Source: JBLWXV01 sp048267245 (GTDB lineage Bacteria > Bdellovibrionota > Bacteriovoracia > Bacteriovoracales > Bacteriovoracaceae). From it: DNA of 64,000 nucleotides. How positions within the stretch are numbered: position 1 is the stretch's first letter; every line of letters begins with the position of its first letter. The translations under genes and the position numbers were made by a program. The stretch covers positions 1,550,001-1,614,000 of the forward strand of contig JBLWXV010000001.1 in assembly GCA_048267245.1 (NCBI GenBank), read 5' to 3'. The notes under the pieces are model-generated. The model did not search any database, was not told where the DNA came from, and saw nothing but the letters and a program-made list of their open reading frames with translations. Below are positions 8,621-17,620 of the stretch, in pieces.

Positions 8621-9504
8621 GAATCAATCTCAATTTTTGTGACCAGCTCTCGCACTGCTTTGACTGGCGCACTTGCAACATATCTTCCTCTTGAATCTTG
8701 TGTGATCTTGCATCCCCACTGAAAGGGGTCGTGCTCAAAAATTGTGGTCAAGCCTCGCTCCATAATAAAGCTTTCAAACTTCGCTTTATCTTCTGTTGTT
8801 ACACCGGGAGCGATGTCGTAGCCCATGACCCAGGGGATGTGGATGTGCGCAGCAGTTGGAATGAGATCGGCTAGGTAGATCAGCTTTTCATCATAGGGGT
8901 GCATGAGAAAGGGCGTGTGGCCGTGGCTGACCATAAAATTCAAATTCGCCTCTTTAATGAGTTCGCCACTCTCGCCCTGGTGCCAGACTAAGAGATTCTT
9001 ATCCTTATAGTAGTTAATTACGGGATCAAAATTCTCAGTGTGAAAAGAGCCGCGATCGCGCTCTGTTGCGTTGTGGGCGTAGTGATAGTGATCGCGGTGA
9101 AGGTGAAGGCGAGCGTTCTTAAAGACCGGCTCCATTTTATTGTCGCGCACAACTCCAATGCCACCCACGTGATCAAAGTGAAGGTGAGAAATAATGAGAT
9201 CGGTGAGCTCATCTGGAGTTTTGCCAATCTTTGACAGCGCCAGTTCGAGAGGATTGTCTGGCCCTTGAACGTCGAAGTTGGTGTTAAATTTTTCGTCGTG
9301 GTAGTCGCCAATTCCAGTGTCGACTAAGATCAAGCGCTCCTTGGTCTCAATAAGCCACAGTCGCAGCGCTAGTTCGATGCGATTGAGCTCATCGCTTGGG
9401 TGAACTTTATTCCAAAGCGGCTTGGGAATAATGCCAAACATTGCACCGCCATCGAGCCTAAAATTTGCGGGCCACAGGAGATAATGAGACTTATTGCTAG
9501 GCAT
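8617..9504 (-). CDS. Metallo-beta-lactamase-fold hydrolase (lactonase-like)
   Basis: A 295-residue zinc hydrolase. HLHFDH (107-112) is the HxHxDH metal motif, preceded by LILVDTGIGD and followed by SHGHTPF, LADLIPT and FEHDP, which supply the remaining ligands. Layout and size resemble N-acyl-homoserine-lactonase-like and other quorum-quenching MBL proteins, but substrate cannot be read from motifs. There is no signal peptide. GAGGTGG precedes the ATG at 9504, and a perfect TATAAT lies about 40 bases upstream. Confidence 0.82.
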   Translation of the reverse strand: MPSNKSHYLLWPANFRLDGGAMFGIIPKPLWNKVHPSDELNRIELALRLWLIETKERLILVDTGIGDYHDEKFNTNFDVQGPDNPLELALSKIGKTPDELTDLIISHLHFDHVGGIGVVRDNKMEPVFKNARLHLHRDHYHYAHNATERDRGSFHTENFDPVINYYKDKNLLVWHQGESGELIKEANLNFMVSHGHTPFLMHPYDEKLIYLADLIPTAAHIHIPWVMGYDIAPGVTTEDKAKFESFIMERGLTTIFEHDPFQWGCKITQDSRGRYVASAPVKAVRELVTKIEIDS

Positions 9505-9544
9505 AATCCACCTCTATTAAAAAGGGTTACTTGAGACACAGGGA

Positions 9545-9550
9545 ATTATA
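9545..9550 (-). promoter_or_regulatory. -10 element for the 9504 hydrolase gene
   Basis: A perfect TATAAT on the minus strand, placed so that transcription would begin near 9538, giving a leader of about 33 bases. I could not find a convincing -35 at the usual distance. Confidence 0.4.
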
Positions 9551-9696
9551 CAGAATTATGAGGACAAAAAGTCTTAAAAATCAACTAAGTTTGGGCATTG
9601 CTCCTAGTCTCAGATAGATAGCGCGACTAAGATGGGGAGCATTTAAAGAAGACATTATCTGTCATTTTTTCTACTCACACACTTTGAGGAGTTAGT

Positions 9697-10872
9697 ATGA
9701 ACGTGCATGAGTACCAGGCCAAAAAGTTGATGAAACAATTCGGCATCAGCGTTTTGGGCGGTGAAGTAGCCAATACAGTGGATGAAGCTGTGAAGGCTGC
9801 AGAGAAACTTGGAGGAAAGGTTTGGGTGGTCAAGGCCCAGATCCATGCTGGCGGTCGCGGTAAGGCCGGCGGGGTGAAGCTTGCTAAGTCTATGGACGAA
9901 GTTCGCACTCACGCCACAGACATTCTTGGCAAGACTCTTGTGACTCACCAAACGGGTCCAGAGGGCAAGAAGGTTCTCAAGCTTCTCATTGAAGAGGGCT
10001 GCGAAATTGATCACGAGTACTATGTAGGTCTCGTTCTCGATCGCGCCACAGGACGCATCACATTTATGGCCTCAAGTGAAGGTGGCGTTGAGATTGAAAA
10101 AGTCGCTGCTGAAACTCCAGAGAAAATCATTAAGGTCGCCGTCGATCCTTCAAGTGGCTACACTTCTTTCATCGGAAGAAAGCTCGCTTACGCCATTGGC
10201 ATGAAAGACAAAGACCTTATTAAGAAAGCTTCAAAATTCTTTGAAGGCCTCTACAATCTCTATGTTGCCAAAGACTGTACTATCGCCGAGATCAACCCAT
10301 TGGTTGTGACAAAAGGTGGAGACGTTATCGCGCTTGACGCCAAATTGAATTTTGACGACAACGCTCTCTTTCGTCAGCCAGACGTAAGTGAAATGCGCGA
10401 TCCAACTGAAGAGAGTGCAAAAGAACTCGAAGCTGGTGAGTACGGCCTTTCATACATTGAACTCGATGGAAATATCGGCTGTCTCGTTAACGGCGCCGGT
10501 CTAGCTATGGGTACGCTGGATATTATCAAGCTTCACGGTGGTGAGCCTGCTAACTTCCTCGACGTAGGTGGTTCAGCAACTCAAGAAACTGTTCAAAAAG
10601 CATTCACCATCATTCTCTCTGATCCAAACGTAAAAGCTATTCTTGTGAATATCTTCGGTGGGATCATGAAGTGTGACATCATCGCTAACGGCGTGGTGGG
10701 AGCTGCTCGTGAGCTTAACCTTGAAGTTCCACTTGTGGTTCGTCTTGAAGGTACAAACGTCGCTCTCGGTAAGAAAATTCTTAACGAATCAGGACTTAAA
10801 ATTATTGCTGCCGAAGATCTAGCGGACGCCGCTAAGAAAGTCGTTGCAGCAGCTAAAGGGGAGGAGGCGTAA
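9697..10872 (+). CDS. sucC: Succinyl-CoA synthetase (ADP/GDP-forming) beta subunit
   Basis: A 391-residue subunit that, with SucD, makes ATP or GTP from succinyl-CoA in the TCA cycle. The N-terminal ATP-grasp region opens with NVHEYQAKKLM and includes QIHAGGRGKAGGVKL. EINPL and the C-terminal LDVGGSATQETV and NIFGGIMKCD (CoA-ligase domain, power-helix phosphate site) are intact. The length is standard. GAGGAG precedes the ATG. The frame is followed after one base by sucD. TTGGGC at 9591 with TAGATA 18 bases on is a weak promoter candidate. Confidence 0.98.
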   Translation: MNVHEYQAKKLMKQFGISVLGGEVANTVDEAVKAAEKLGGKVWVVKAQIHAGGRGKAGGVKLAKSMDEVRTHATDILGKTLVTHQTGPEGKKVLKLLIEEGCEIDHEYYVGLVLDRATGRITFMASSEGGVEIEKVAAETPEKIIKVAVDPSSGYTSFIGRKLAYAIGMKDKDLIKKASKFFEGLYNLYVAKDCTIAEINPLVVTKGGDVIALDAKLNFDDNALFRQPDVSEMRDPTEESAKELEAGEYGLSYIELDGNIGCLVNGAGLAMGTLDIIKLHGGEPANFLDVGGSATQETVQKAFTIILSDPNVKAILVNIFGGIMKCDIIANGVVGAARELNLEVPLVVRLEGTNVALGKKILNESGLKIIAAEDLADAAKKVVAAAKGEEA

Positions 10873-10873
10873 G

Positions 10874-11749
10874 ATGGCCATTCTCATTAATCGCGATACA
10901 AAACTAATCACTGTCGGTTTTACTGGTAAGCAAGGGACATTCCACTCACTTCAAAGCCGCGACTACGGAACTAACTTTGTTGGTGGTGTAACTCCTGGAA
11001 AAGGCGGCACGATTCACGAAGGTTTTCCAGTCTTTAACACTGTTGCAGAAGCTGTAGCGAAAACTGGCGCCAATGCCGCCATGATTTTCGTTCCACCTCC
11101 ATTCGCTGCTGACTCAATCCTTGAGTGTATCGACATGGAAATGCCACTCGTGATTGCCATCACTGAAGGTATTCCAATAACTGATATGATCAAAGTTAAG
11201 GGTGCTCTTCGCGGCTCAAAGACTCGCTTGATCGGTCCAAACTGCCCAGGTGTAATTACTCCGGGTGAGTGCAAGATCGGTATTATGCCAGGTCACATCC
11301 ACATGCCAGGTAAAGTGGGGGTTATCTCTCGCTCTGGTACACTTACTTACGAAGCGGTTTACCAACTTACTCAAAGAGAAATTGGTCAATCAACTTGCGT
11401 TGGTATCGGTGGTGACCCAGTTAACGGCACTAACTTCATCGACATGCTCGAACTCTTCGAAGCTGATCCAGACACAGAAGCTGTGATCATGATCGGTGAG
11501 ATCGGTGGTTCTGCTGAAACAGATGCCGCTCGCTGGATTCAAAAGAATATGACTAAGCCTGTTGTTTCTTTCATCGCTGGGGCCAGTGCTCCAAAAGGAA
11601 AGAGAATGGGTCACGCTGGCGCCATTATCTCTGGTGGAGATGACACAGCTGAAGCTAAGTTCAAAGTACTTGAAGAGTGTGGTGTGACCATCGCTCGTAG
11701 CCCATCTGAACTTGGTAAAAAAGTAGAAGAAGTACTAAAGAATAAATAA
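10874..11749 (+). CDS. sucD: Succinyl-CoA synthetase alpha subunit
   Basis: A 291-residue partner of SucC that binds CoA and carries the phosphorylated histidine. TVGFTGKQGTFH (CoA-binding Rossmann region), GPNCPGVITPGE, SRSGTLTYE and GHAGAIISGG with catalytic His247 are all present. The open frame extends back to a TTG at 10844 inside sucC, but GGGGAGGAGGC just before the ATG at 10874 decides the start. One base separates it from the sucC stop, so the two are translated at matched levels. Confidence 0.98.
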   Translation: MAILINRDTKLITVGFTGKQGTFHSLQSRDYGTNFVGGVTPGKGGTIHEGFPVFNTVAEAVAKTGANAAMIFVPPPFAADSILECIDMEMPLVIAITEGIPITDMIKVKGALRGSKTRLIGPNCPGVITPGECKIGIMPGHIHMPGKVGVISRSGTLTYEAVYQLTQREIGQSTCVGIGGDPVNGTNFIDMLELFEADPDTEAVIMIGEIGGSAETDAARWIQKNMTKPVVSFIAGASAPKGKRMGHAGAIISGGDDTAEAKFKVLEECGVTIARSPSELGKKVEEVLKNK

Positions 11750-11776
11750 GTAAAATTACTTACGAGGAGCCTTACA

Positions 11777-12199
11777 ATGGAAAGAACACTTTCAATCATC
11801 AAGCCAAACTCTGTTCTTGATAACAACATCGGTAACATCATCGGGATCTTTGAAAAAAATGGTCTTAGAATCAATGCCGCTAAACTAATGAAACTCTCTA
11901 AAGAAAAAGCAGAAGGTTTCTATATCGAACACAAAGAGCGTCCATTCTTTGGCGAACTTGTAAGCTTCATGACTTCAGCTCCAGTTATGGTAATGGTTCT
12001 TGAAGGTGAAAACGCTGTTGAAAAAAACCGCAAGCTCATGGGTGCAACTAACCCAGCCGACGCTGAAGAAGGTACAATCCGCAAGCTCTACGCCAAGTCT
12101 GTTGGTGAGAACTCAGTTCACGGATCTGACTCTCTCTCAAGCGCTGAGCGCGAGATCAACTACTTCTTCGACAAGAACGAACTTAACGATCGCTTCTAA
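11777..12199 (+). CDS. ndk: Nucleoside diphosphate kinase
   Basis: A 140-residue kinase that moves the gamma-phosphate between nucleotides through a phosphohistidine. ERTLSIIKPN at the start and NSVHGSDS with catalytic His115 are diagnostic. It sits 27 bases after sucD with its own GAGGAG site, and is probably the third gene of the sucCD operon. That link makes sense because succinyl-CoA synthetase and Ndk interact functionally and exchange GTP and ATP. A strong terminator follows directly. Confidence 0.97.
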   Translation: MERTLSIIKPNSVLDNNIGNIIGIFEKNGLRINAAKLMKLSKEKAEGFYIEHKERPFFGELVSFMTSAPVMVMVLEGENAVEKNRKLMGATNPADAEEGTIRKLYAKSVGENSVHGSDSLSSAEREINYFFDKNELNDRF

Positions 12200-12204
12200 T
12201 TAAG

Positions 12205-12228
12205 AGGGCCCCGAAAGGGGCCTTTTTT
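12205..12228 (+). terminator. Rho-independent terminator of sucC-sucD-ndk
   Basis: Stem GGCCCC (12207-12212) and GGGGCC (12217-12222) with a GAAA tetraloop and six T. Its 3' arm also serves as the only visible ribosome site for the gene starting at 12229. Confidence 0.93.
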
Positions 12229-13011
12229 ATGATTCTCTACCTTCATGACATCCTCCCTAAACCCGATATGGTGGACCTGCAGTGTTCACGTATGAGTTTG
12301 GCAACCTTTGACCAACTTCTCTCAATTCTCCAAAGCGATTTTGAATGGATTGGATTCAAGGAATATGAGCGACTGCGATTAGCAAAGAGGCTAAGCAAAT
12401 CACATATTGCTTTGAGCTTTGATGATGCATCTTTAAGTCTTCTTGGACCTCTTGAAAGGTTAAGAGAGTTGGGAAGAGACTGCGCTCTCATGGTAGCGAC
12501 GGCGCCTTATCTAGAGCACGACCTCGGGCTACTTCCCCACCAATTGGTTGAGGCCTACTATAGGGATCTGAGTCTTGATTTTGCTGATTTAAAAAAAACC
12601 AAGAAAGAACTCAAAAAGCGGGCCAGAAGAGAAGGGGCGCGAGTCTATTTAGAATTCGCGCGTGCTCATGAGGATTGGGAGGGGCTTCTTCTTCGCACTA
12701 AAGCCGATCTTCGCTTTCAATTTCTCCCAGAGTCTCGATTAAGAGAGTTTGGAGAGTATCACACACTAATTCACCACGGACATTTTCACTCACCCCTTGG
12801 CAACGCTCAGAGTGGAGAAGTGGTTAATGACCAGCTCTTAAATGATCACTACTTTCAAACAACTTCCTACGCGCTTCCCTTTGGTGATTTAGAGGGAGCA
12901 CTTCCAGAGCAACTTCTTAAATACTCAAGTGTTTATGGAACGGAGGGCCCGTATGAAGATAGCCGCGTGATCTTGAGGCAAAGTGCACAGTCTTTTTTAG
13001 AGCATTTCTAG
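12229..13011 (+). CDS. Divergent polysaccharide-deacetylase-like protein
   Basis: A 260-residue cytosolic-looking protein without signal peptide. Its N-terminal half resembles the NodB fold: LHDI at the start, ALSFDDASLS (Asp65/Asp66, replacing the usual TFDDG), and a His cluster HHGHFHSPLG (183-189) in the position of the second metal motif. A Lys/Arg-rich helix lies at about 121-135. These are weak matches, so the enzymatic role is inferred. The ATG follows the ndk terminator at once, with the AAAGGGG of the hairpin 8 bases upstream as its only ribosome site. It converges on, and overlaps by 15 bases, a glycosyltransferase gene with which it may share a glycan substrate. Confidence 0.6.
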   Translation: MILYLHDILPKPDMVDLQCSRMSLATFDQLLSILQSDFEWIGFKEYERLRLAKRLSKSHIALSFDDASLSLLGPLERLRELGRDCALMVATAPYLEHDLGLLPHQLVEAYYRDLSLDFADLKKTKKELKKRARREGARVYLEFARAHEDWEGLLLRTKADLRFQFLPESRLREFGEYHTLIHHGHFHSPLGNAQSGEVVNDQLLNDHYFQTTSYALPFGDLEGALPEQLLKYSSVYGTEGPYEDSRVILRQSAQSFLEHF

Positions 13012-14052
13012 GTAGGTTGTGGCATTTGCGGCTCCCTGGAAGTCATCCAAATCTCTTTGTCTTCTATCACTTCTAAGCGAGAGCAATTCTTTTAATTTTT
13101 CTCGGATATTCTCAGTATTAATTTCTTCGTGGGTGAGGGTGCGAATATGGGAGAGCTCGCTAAAGGTTTTGAGTCTAAGTTGCTGTTCGAGATGACCTTC
13201 TGTTGCAATAAAGAGAGTAGGAAGACCTGAGTGTAGGCGCTCAATTGAGTTGCCGTAGCCAGAGTATAAAATAGCAAGTCCCGCTTGCTGCAGTCTTTGA
13301 GGGAAGTCATTTGTAAAATGGCAAAGTGTTCCAAATTTGAGAGGGTCAACCGAGGCTTGCTGTTGTGCTTGATGAGAGTAGTAGACGTTAATCCTTAACT
13401 CAAGTTCTGCTCTGAGATCATTAATGACTCTCACAATCGCCTGTGGATTAGCGGCTCCACCAAAGCCGATGAGAAGCTCATTAAGATCCACTTTTGTATG
13501 TGGATCAAGTTCTGGGATTAAGTATCCACACCACTTGGTTTTAGAGTCCAGAAATTCTTCATTCAAACTCACATCAAAATCACTCTTCAATCTCGGCGGC
13601 GCGAAGATCAGAAGTTGGTCGTAGAAATTAACTAAGTCGTAATTAATTCGGCGTTGATGCTTTTCAAGTTTATCTGGCCGATTAGGATCACTCTCTCTTG
13701 CGACAAATTCTCTCATCGTCGAGATGATTTTGAGATCCGCTCTGCTTTGCTTGAGCTTTGTGAGTAGCGCTCTCATTTCGCTTCGAAGCTTGGCGCGACC
13801 AAAGGGAAAAAATTCGGTGATGAAGTGAGAAGGTTCAAAGGAATCGACAAGAGAAGTGAGTTCATCAACAGCACTTATTTCATACACAGAGAGTCTTGAA
13901 TCTAGGGCGAAATCAGTAGGATTCTTTCCTAAACAAACAAAACTGACCTCATGACCTTTTGCAACAAGGTGCGAGGCCAGGCTATGGGCCATTCGCAGGT
14001 GGCCATAGGTGGTTGCATTAGTTTGATAGAAGATAAGTAATTTCATGATCAA
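12997..14052 (-). CDS. GT28/MurG-like glycosyltransferase (COG4671 type)
   Basis: A 351-residue GT-B fold enzyme. Near the start, YGHLRMAHSLASHL and the phrase FFPFGRAKLRSEMRALL are typical of the COG4671 'predicted glycosyl transferase' group. The second half has LLIGFGGAANP, an ATG-less nucleotide-sugar site, and YSGYGNSIERLHSGLPTLFI, the usual donor-binding segment. Sugar and acceptor unknown. The start is either TTG at 14052, 10 bases after AGGAGG, or ATG at 14046, 16 bases after it; spacing favours the TTG. The end overlaps the convergent deacetylase-like gene. Confidence 0.7.
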   Translation of the reverse strand: MIMKLLIFYQTNATTYGHLRMAHSLASHLVAKGHEVSFVCLGKNPTDFALDSRLSVYEISAVDELTSLVDSFEPSHFITEFFPFGRAKLRSEMRALLTKLKQSRADLKIISTMREFVARESDPNRPDKLEKHQRRINYDLVNFYDQLLIFAPPRLKSDFDVSLNEEFLDSKTKWCGYLIPELDPHTKVDLNELLIGFGGAANPQAIVRVINDLRAELELRINVYYSHQAQQQASVDPLKFGTLCHFTNDFPQRLQQAGLAILYSGYGNSIERLHSGLPTLFIATEGHLEQQLRLKTFSELSHIRTLTHEEINTENIREKLKELLSLRSDRRQRDLDDFQGAANATTYLEML

Positions 14053-14270
14053 TTATTGAGTTCCTCCTTTGACATTGCCCTTGACGAGCTTTCTTGTCTA
14101 GTTTGATTCGCTTGCGGGAGCGGCGTCGAATCCAGTATAATAGAAGAAAGATTTCAGGTACTTACCTGCTCTTCTTCCTTCCTCGCCCGTTGTCATTTTT
14201 ACACGGCCACTGTTGCATTGATGCGCAGTGCGATACTATGGGAGGGTCTTATTTGTGTACGGAGGTATCC

Positions 14271-14744
14271 ATGTTTAAGATCGGCGATTATGCTGTCTGT
14301 CCCGGGCATGGGGTAGGTCAGGTGATCGATATTCAACAGCGCGAACATGGGGCTGAGACTAAGTATTTCTACATCATCAAGGTCATCGCAAACGGCATGA
14401 CTGTTATGGTTCCCACCGATTCTAAGAATGGTGCGCGCAGCCTGGCCGATGAAGGTGAAATCTCAAAAGTTTTCACAGTCCTAGGCGATCACGATGTTGA
14501 AGTTGATAACTCGACTTGGAATAGAAGATATCGCGAATATATGACCAAGGTGAAAACGGGCTCGCTCGTTGAAATCGCCGAGGTTTTGCGCGCGCTCTTC
14601 CTTCTCAAGGCCAAGAAGAATCTTAGCTTTGGGGAAAAGAAAATGCTCGATCAGTGCCGCGACCTGATCTCTCAGGAGATCTCTCTTTCAAAGGCCATGG
14701 ACAAGAAAGCTGTCGATGGTGAGATTCATTCATTCTTTGAATAA
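14271..14744 (+). CDS. carD: CarD-family transcriptional regulator
   Basis: A 157-residue regulator that binds the RNA polymerase beta subunit and stabilises open promoter complexes, particularly at rRNA promoters in families studied. The N-terminal CarD/Mfd-RID barrel reads FKIGDYAVCPGHGVGQV; the helical DNA-contact half ends RDLISQEISLSKAMD. GGAGG precedes the ATG at 14271; the frame extends to 14094 but without ribosome site or family likeness. TTGCAT (14213) and TACTAT (14234) upstream are a weak promoter candidate with 15-base spacing. The 218 bases between 14053 and 14270 hold nothing else I can name. Confidence 0.9.
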   Translation: MFKIGDYAVCPGHGVGQVIDIQQREHGAETKYFYIIKVIANGMTVMVPTDSKNGARSLADEGEISKVFTVLGDHDVEVDNSTWNRRYREYMTKVKTGSLVEIAEVLRALFLLKAKKNLSFGEKKMLDQCRDLISQEISLSKAMDKKAVDGEIHSFFE

Positions 14745-14761
14745 TTATTTAGACACATAGT

Positions 14762-14794
14762 GAAAAAAGGCTTCCGCTGGGAGCCTTTTTTTTT
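14762..14794 (+). terminator. Rho-independent terminator of carD
   Basis: AAAAAGGCTTCC paired with GGGAGCCTTTTT around GCT (one T-G wobble), followed by nine T in total. It lies only about 27 bases before the uvrB ATG. Confidence 0.88.
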
Positions 14795-14820
14795 GCCTTC
14801 TGGCCGTGTAGTCTGCCTAG

Positions 14821-16833
14821 ATGTCAAAGTCTAGCGGGCCAATTTTTAAGCTCAAATCTCCCTTTCAACCCACCGGTGATCAGCCAGCCGCGATTGAGCG
14901 CCTGGCCAGTGAATTTAGTAGTGGAAGAAAGGAGCAGACCCTGCTTGGGGTGACTGGCTCTGGTAAGACTTTTACCATGGCCCACACCATTCAAAGACTT
15001 GGGAAAAAGACTTTGATCCTGGCCCACAATAAAACCCTCGCGGCCCAGCTCTACGCTGAATTTAAAGAGTTCTTTCCCGAAAATGCCGTAGAGTACTTCG
15101 TCTCTTACTACGACTACTATCAGCCTGAAGCCTATGTTCCTAGCTCCGATACTTTTATCGAGAAGGATTCATCCGTTAACGACGAAATTGATAAGCTTCG
15201 TCACGCCGCCACTCGCTCACTCTTAGAGCGCGATGATGTCATCGTTATCGCCTCTGTGAGTTGTATCTATGGCATTGGTTCTCCGGATGAATATGCGGCC
15301 CAGCGATGTACTGTATTTTCAGGTACTGAAGTAGATCGCGATGACTTTCTTCGCACCCTGGTGGCGATTCAGTATGAGCGAAATGATGTGGATTTTACGA
15401 GAGGAAAGTTTCGCGTGCGCGGTGATACGGTTGAAATTTTTCCCGCCCACGAAGATAGCGACGTCGTTCGCATTGAGTTCTTTGACAATGAAGTCGACCA
15501 AATTTCAATCGTCGATCCACTCAGAGGGATCGTAAAGACTACTCTTTCTCGAGTGACCATTTATCCTAAGTCTCACTATGTAGTCTCTAAAGATAAGCTT
15601 GAAGCGGCAATTGAAGGAATCAAATTAGAGCTTCGCGAGCGCTTAAATGAACTTGAAGCTCAAAATAAATTGGTTGAAAAACAGCGCATCGAACAGCGCA
15701 CTCTACTCGATCTCGAAATGCTAGAAGAGATGGGGTTTTGCTCGGGAATTGAAAATTATTCGCGTCATCTAACTGGAGCTGCTCCTGGTGAGCCTCCGCC
15801 AACTCTCATTGATTTTTTTAATAAGAACTTCCTTATGATCATTGATGAGAGTCACATTACGATCTCTCAAGTGGGGGGGATGTACCGAGGTGACCGCGCG
15901 AGAAAGCTCAACCTTGTAGACTACGGGTTTAGGCTTCCTAGTGCTCTTGATAACCGCCCACTCAATTTTAAAGAATTTGAGTCTAAGCTCGATCAAATTC
16001 TCTACGTCTCGGCCACTCCTGGTGACTTTGAATTAGAGCACACCAAGGGTGAGTATGTTGAACAAATCATTCGACCTACAGGTCTACTTGATCCCAATGT
16101 GGAAGTGCGAGATGCCTCCACTCAAGTAGATGATCTTTTAATTGAAGTAAAAAAGAGCATTAAAGAAGGTCACCGAGTTCTCGTGACCACACTGACTAAG
16201 AAGCTTGCTGAGGAACTGACGACCTTTTATAAAGGGGCCGGAATTAAAGTTAAGTATCTCCACTCAGACATTGATACGCTTGAGCGCATTGAGATTATTC
16301 GCGACCTACGCCTCGGAGAATTTGATGTGCTAGTCGGGATCAACTTGCTGCGAGAGGGACTTGATATTCCGGAAGTTGCCTTAGTGGGAATCCTTGACGC
16401 CGATAAAGAGGGCTTCTTGCGCTCAGAGAGATCTCTCATTCAAACCATTGGTCGCGCGGCCAGAAATAGTGAGGGAAGAGTCATTCTCTACGCCTACAAA
16501 GTAACTAAGTCGATGGAGAGAGCGATGAGTGAAACCGCCCGTCGCCGTCAAATCCAAATTGAATTCAATGAGAAGCATGGAATAACTCCTACCACAATTA
16601 AGAAAGCAATCAGTGGGGGAGTGATCGAGACGCTTCGAGGAAGTAAGGGGCGCAAAGGGGCCAAGAAGGAAAAGGTAACATTTAAAGGCGATCTCGATGC
16701 AGCAGCTTTGGATATTCAGATTAATGAACTCAAGGCGCGCATGAAAGAGGCGGCAAAAGAGCTGCGCTTTGAAGATGCTGCGAAAATTAGGGATGAGATA
16801 AAAGTGCTCTCAGAGGCAAGGCTTAGTCTGTGA
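14821..16833 (+). CDS. uvrB: Excinuclease ABC subunit B
   Basis: A 670-residue DNA-repair helicase-like subunit that loads on damaged DNA from UvrA and recruits UvrC. GVTGSGKT (43-50, Walker A), the beta-hairpin region VSYYDYYQPEAYVP, DESH, and a C-terminal UVR motif (KELRFEDAAKIRDEI) are intact; length is normal. The ATG lies shortly after the carD terminator and no clear Shine-Dalgarno or promoter fits in the 27-base gap. Expression may therefore depend on read-through. The stop overlaps the next GTG as GTGA, so uvrB and pldA are coupled. Confidence 0.97.
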   Translation: MSKSSGPIFKLKSPFQPTGDQPAAIERLASEFSSGRKEQTLLGVTGSGKTFTMAHTIQRLGKKTLILAHNKTLAAQLYAEFKEFFPENAVEYFVSYYDYYQPEAYVPSSDTFIEKDSSVNDEIDKLRHAATRSLLERDDVIVIASVSCIYGIGSPDEYAAQRCTVFSGTEVDRDDFLRTLVAIQYERNDVDFTRGKFRVRGDTVEIFPAHEDSDVVRIEFFDNEVDQISIVDPLRGIVKTTLSRVTIYPKSHYVVSKDKLEAAIEGIKLELRERLNELEAQNKLVEKQRIEQRTLLDLEMLEEMGFCSGIENYSRHLTGAAPGEPPPTLIDFFNKNFLMIIDESHITISQVGGMYRGDRARKLNLVDYGFRLPSALDNRPLNFKEFESKLDQILYVSATPGDFELEHTKGEYVEQIIRPTGLLDPNVEVRDASTQVDDLLIEVKKSIKEGHRVLVTTLTKKLAEELTTFYKGAGIKVKYLHSDIDTLERIEIIRDLRLGEFDVLVGINLLREGLDIPEVALVGILDADKEGFLRSERSLIQTIGRAARNSEGRVILYAYKVTKSMERAMSETARRRQIQIEFNEKHGITPTTIKKAISGGVIETLRGSKGRKGAKKEKVTFKGDLDAAALDIQINELKARMKEAAKELRFEDAAKIRDEIKVLSEARLSL

Positions 16834-17612
16834 AGAAGGTTTTTTTTAGCGCGATTGCGACACTTCTCTTTACCTGCTCTGTTTTGGCGCAAAATTATGA
16901 TGTGAATCTTGAAGAAAGTATCAGTAACCGTGTTGAGCGAAGCTTCGGTCTTCACAATCCCAATTACATCGTGGCCGGCAAAGATGACTTAAAGCTACAG
17001 TTTAGTTTTAAGTACCAAGTTATGCAGAAATCAAATTTCTATTTTGGCTACACACAAATTATGTTTTGGGATGTCTATAAGTACTCCAAGCCTTTTAGAG
17101 ATATTAACTTTAATCCGGAATTCTTCTATCGCTTTGAGATCAAGGGGAGGCACCTTGGACATGTCGATGTGGGCTACCTACATACTTCTAATGGCAAAGG
17201 TGGGCAAGAGAGTCGCAGTCTTGATCGCCCTTATATTCGCTGGACTTCATATCTCTATCAAGAAAATATTAAAATTCTCTCCTCTTTGCGCGTCTATGCT
17301 GTCACCAACGTCGATGACACCAATCGAAATATTCGCGACTATGCCGGTTACTGGGATCTCACTCTCTACGCTCTCAATCTCACTTCTAGTTCGCATGGAG
17401 AAGGCCTTGATCTCGGGCTAAATATTTTTGCTGGCAGAGAAGGCTATAATTTTGATAAAGGCGGTGTGACCGCTTCACTTCGCTACAGTTTTAAACCACT
17501 CAAATTTAATCCCGATATTTTGTTGCAATACTACCGAGGCTACCTCGAAAATTTACTCGAGTATGAAAAGAAGGTTGAAAGACTAAGGCTCGGATTGATG
17601 TTCTATTTCTAG
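16830..17612 (+). CDS. pldA: Outer-membrane phospholipase A-like protein (PldA)
   Basis: A 260-residue beta-barrel enzyme expected to hydrolyse phospholipids in the outer membrane. The first 20 residues are a signal peptide ending VLA. The barrel carries the OMPLA signature YLHTSNGKG with catalytic His118 and Ser120. The third triad member, Asn in E. coli (SRSWNR), is here Asp132 (SRSLDR). The final residue is Phe after LGLMFY, the usual BAM signal. The start is GTG at 16830, overlapping the uvrB TGA. In a predatory or saprophytic bacterium it could aid lysis of prey membranes, but that is speculation. Confidence 0.85.
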   Translation: MKKVFFSAIATLLFTCSVLAQNYDVNLEESISNRVERSFGLHNPNYIVAGKDDLKLQFSFKYQVMQKSNFYFGYTQIMFWDVYKYSKPFRDINFNPEFFYRFEIKGRHLGHVDVGYLHTSNGKGGQESRSLDRPYIRWTSYLYQENIKILSSLRVYAVTNVDDTNRNIRDYAGYWDLTLYALNLTSSSHGEGLDLGLNIFAGREGYNFDKGGVTASLRYSFKPLKFNPDILLQYYRGYLENLLEYEKKVERLRLGLMFYF

Positions 17613-17620
17613 AGGTTGAT

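Noticed and set aside
10844..10873. Longer SucD start at a TTG inside sucC
   Set aside because: The GGAGG site and SucD family start both point to the ATG at 10874.
14094..14270. 59-codon extension of carD
   Set aside because: No family likeness, no ribosome site; GGAGG right before 14271 decides the start.
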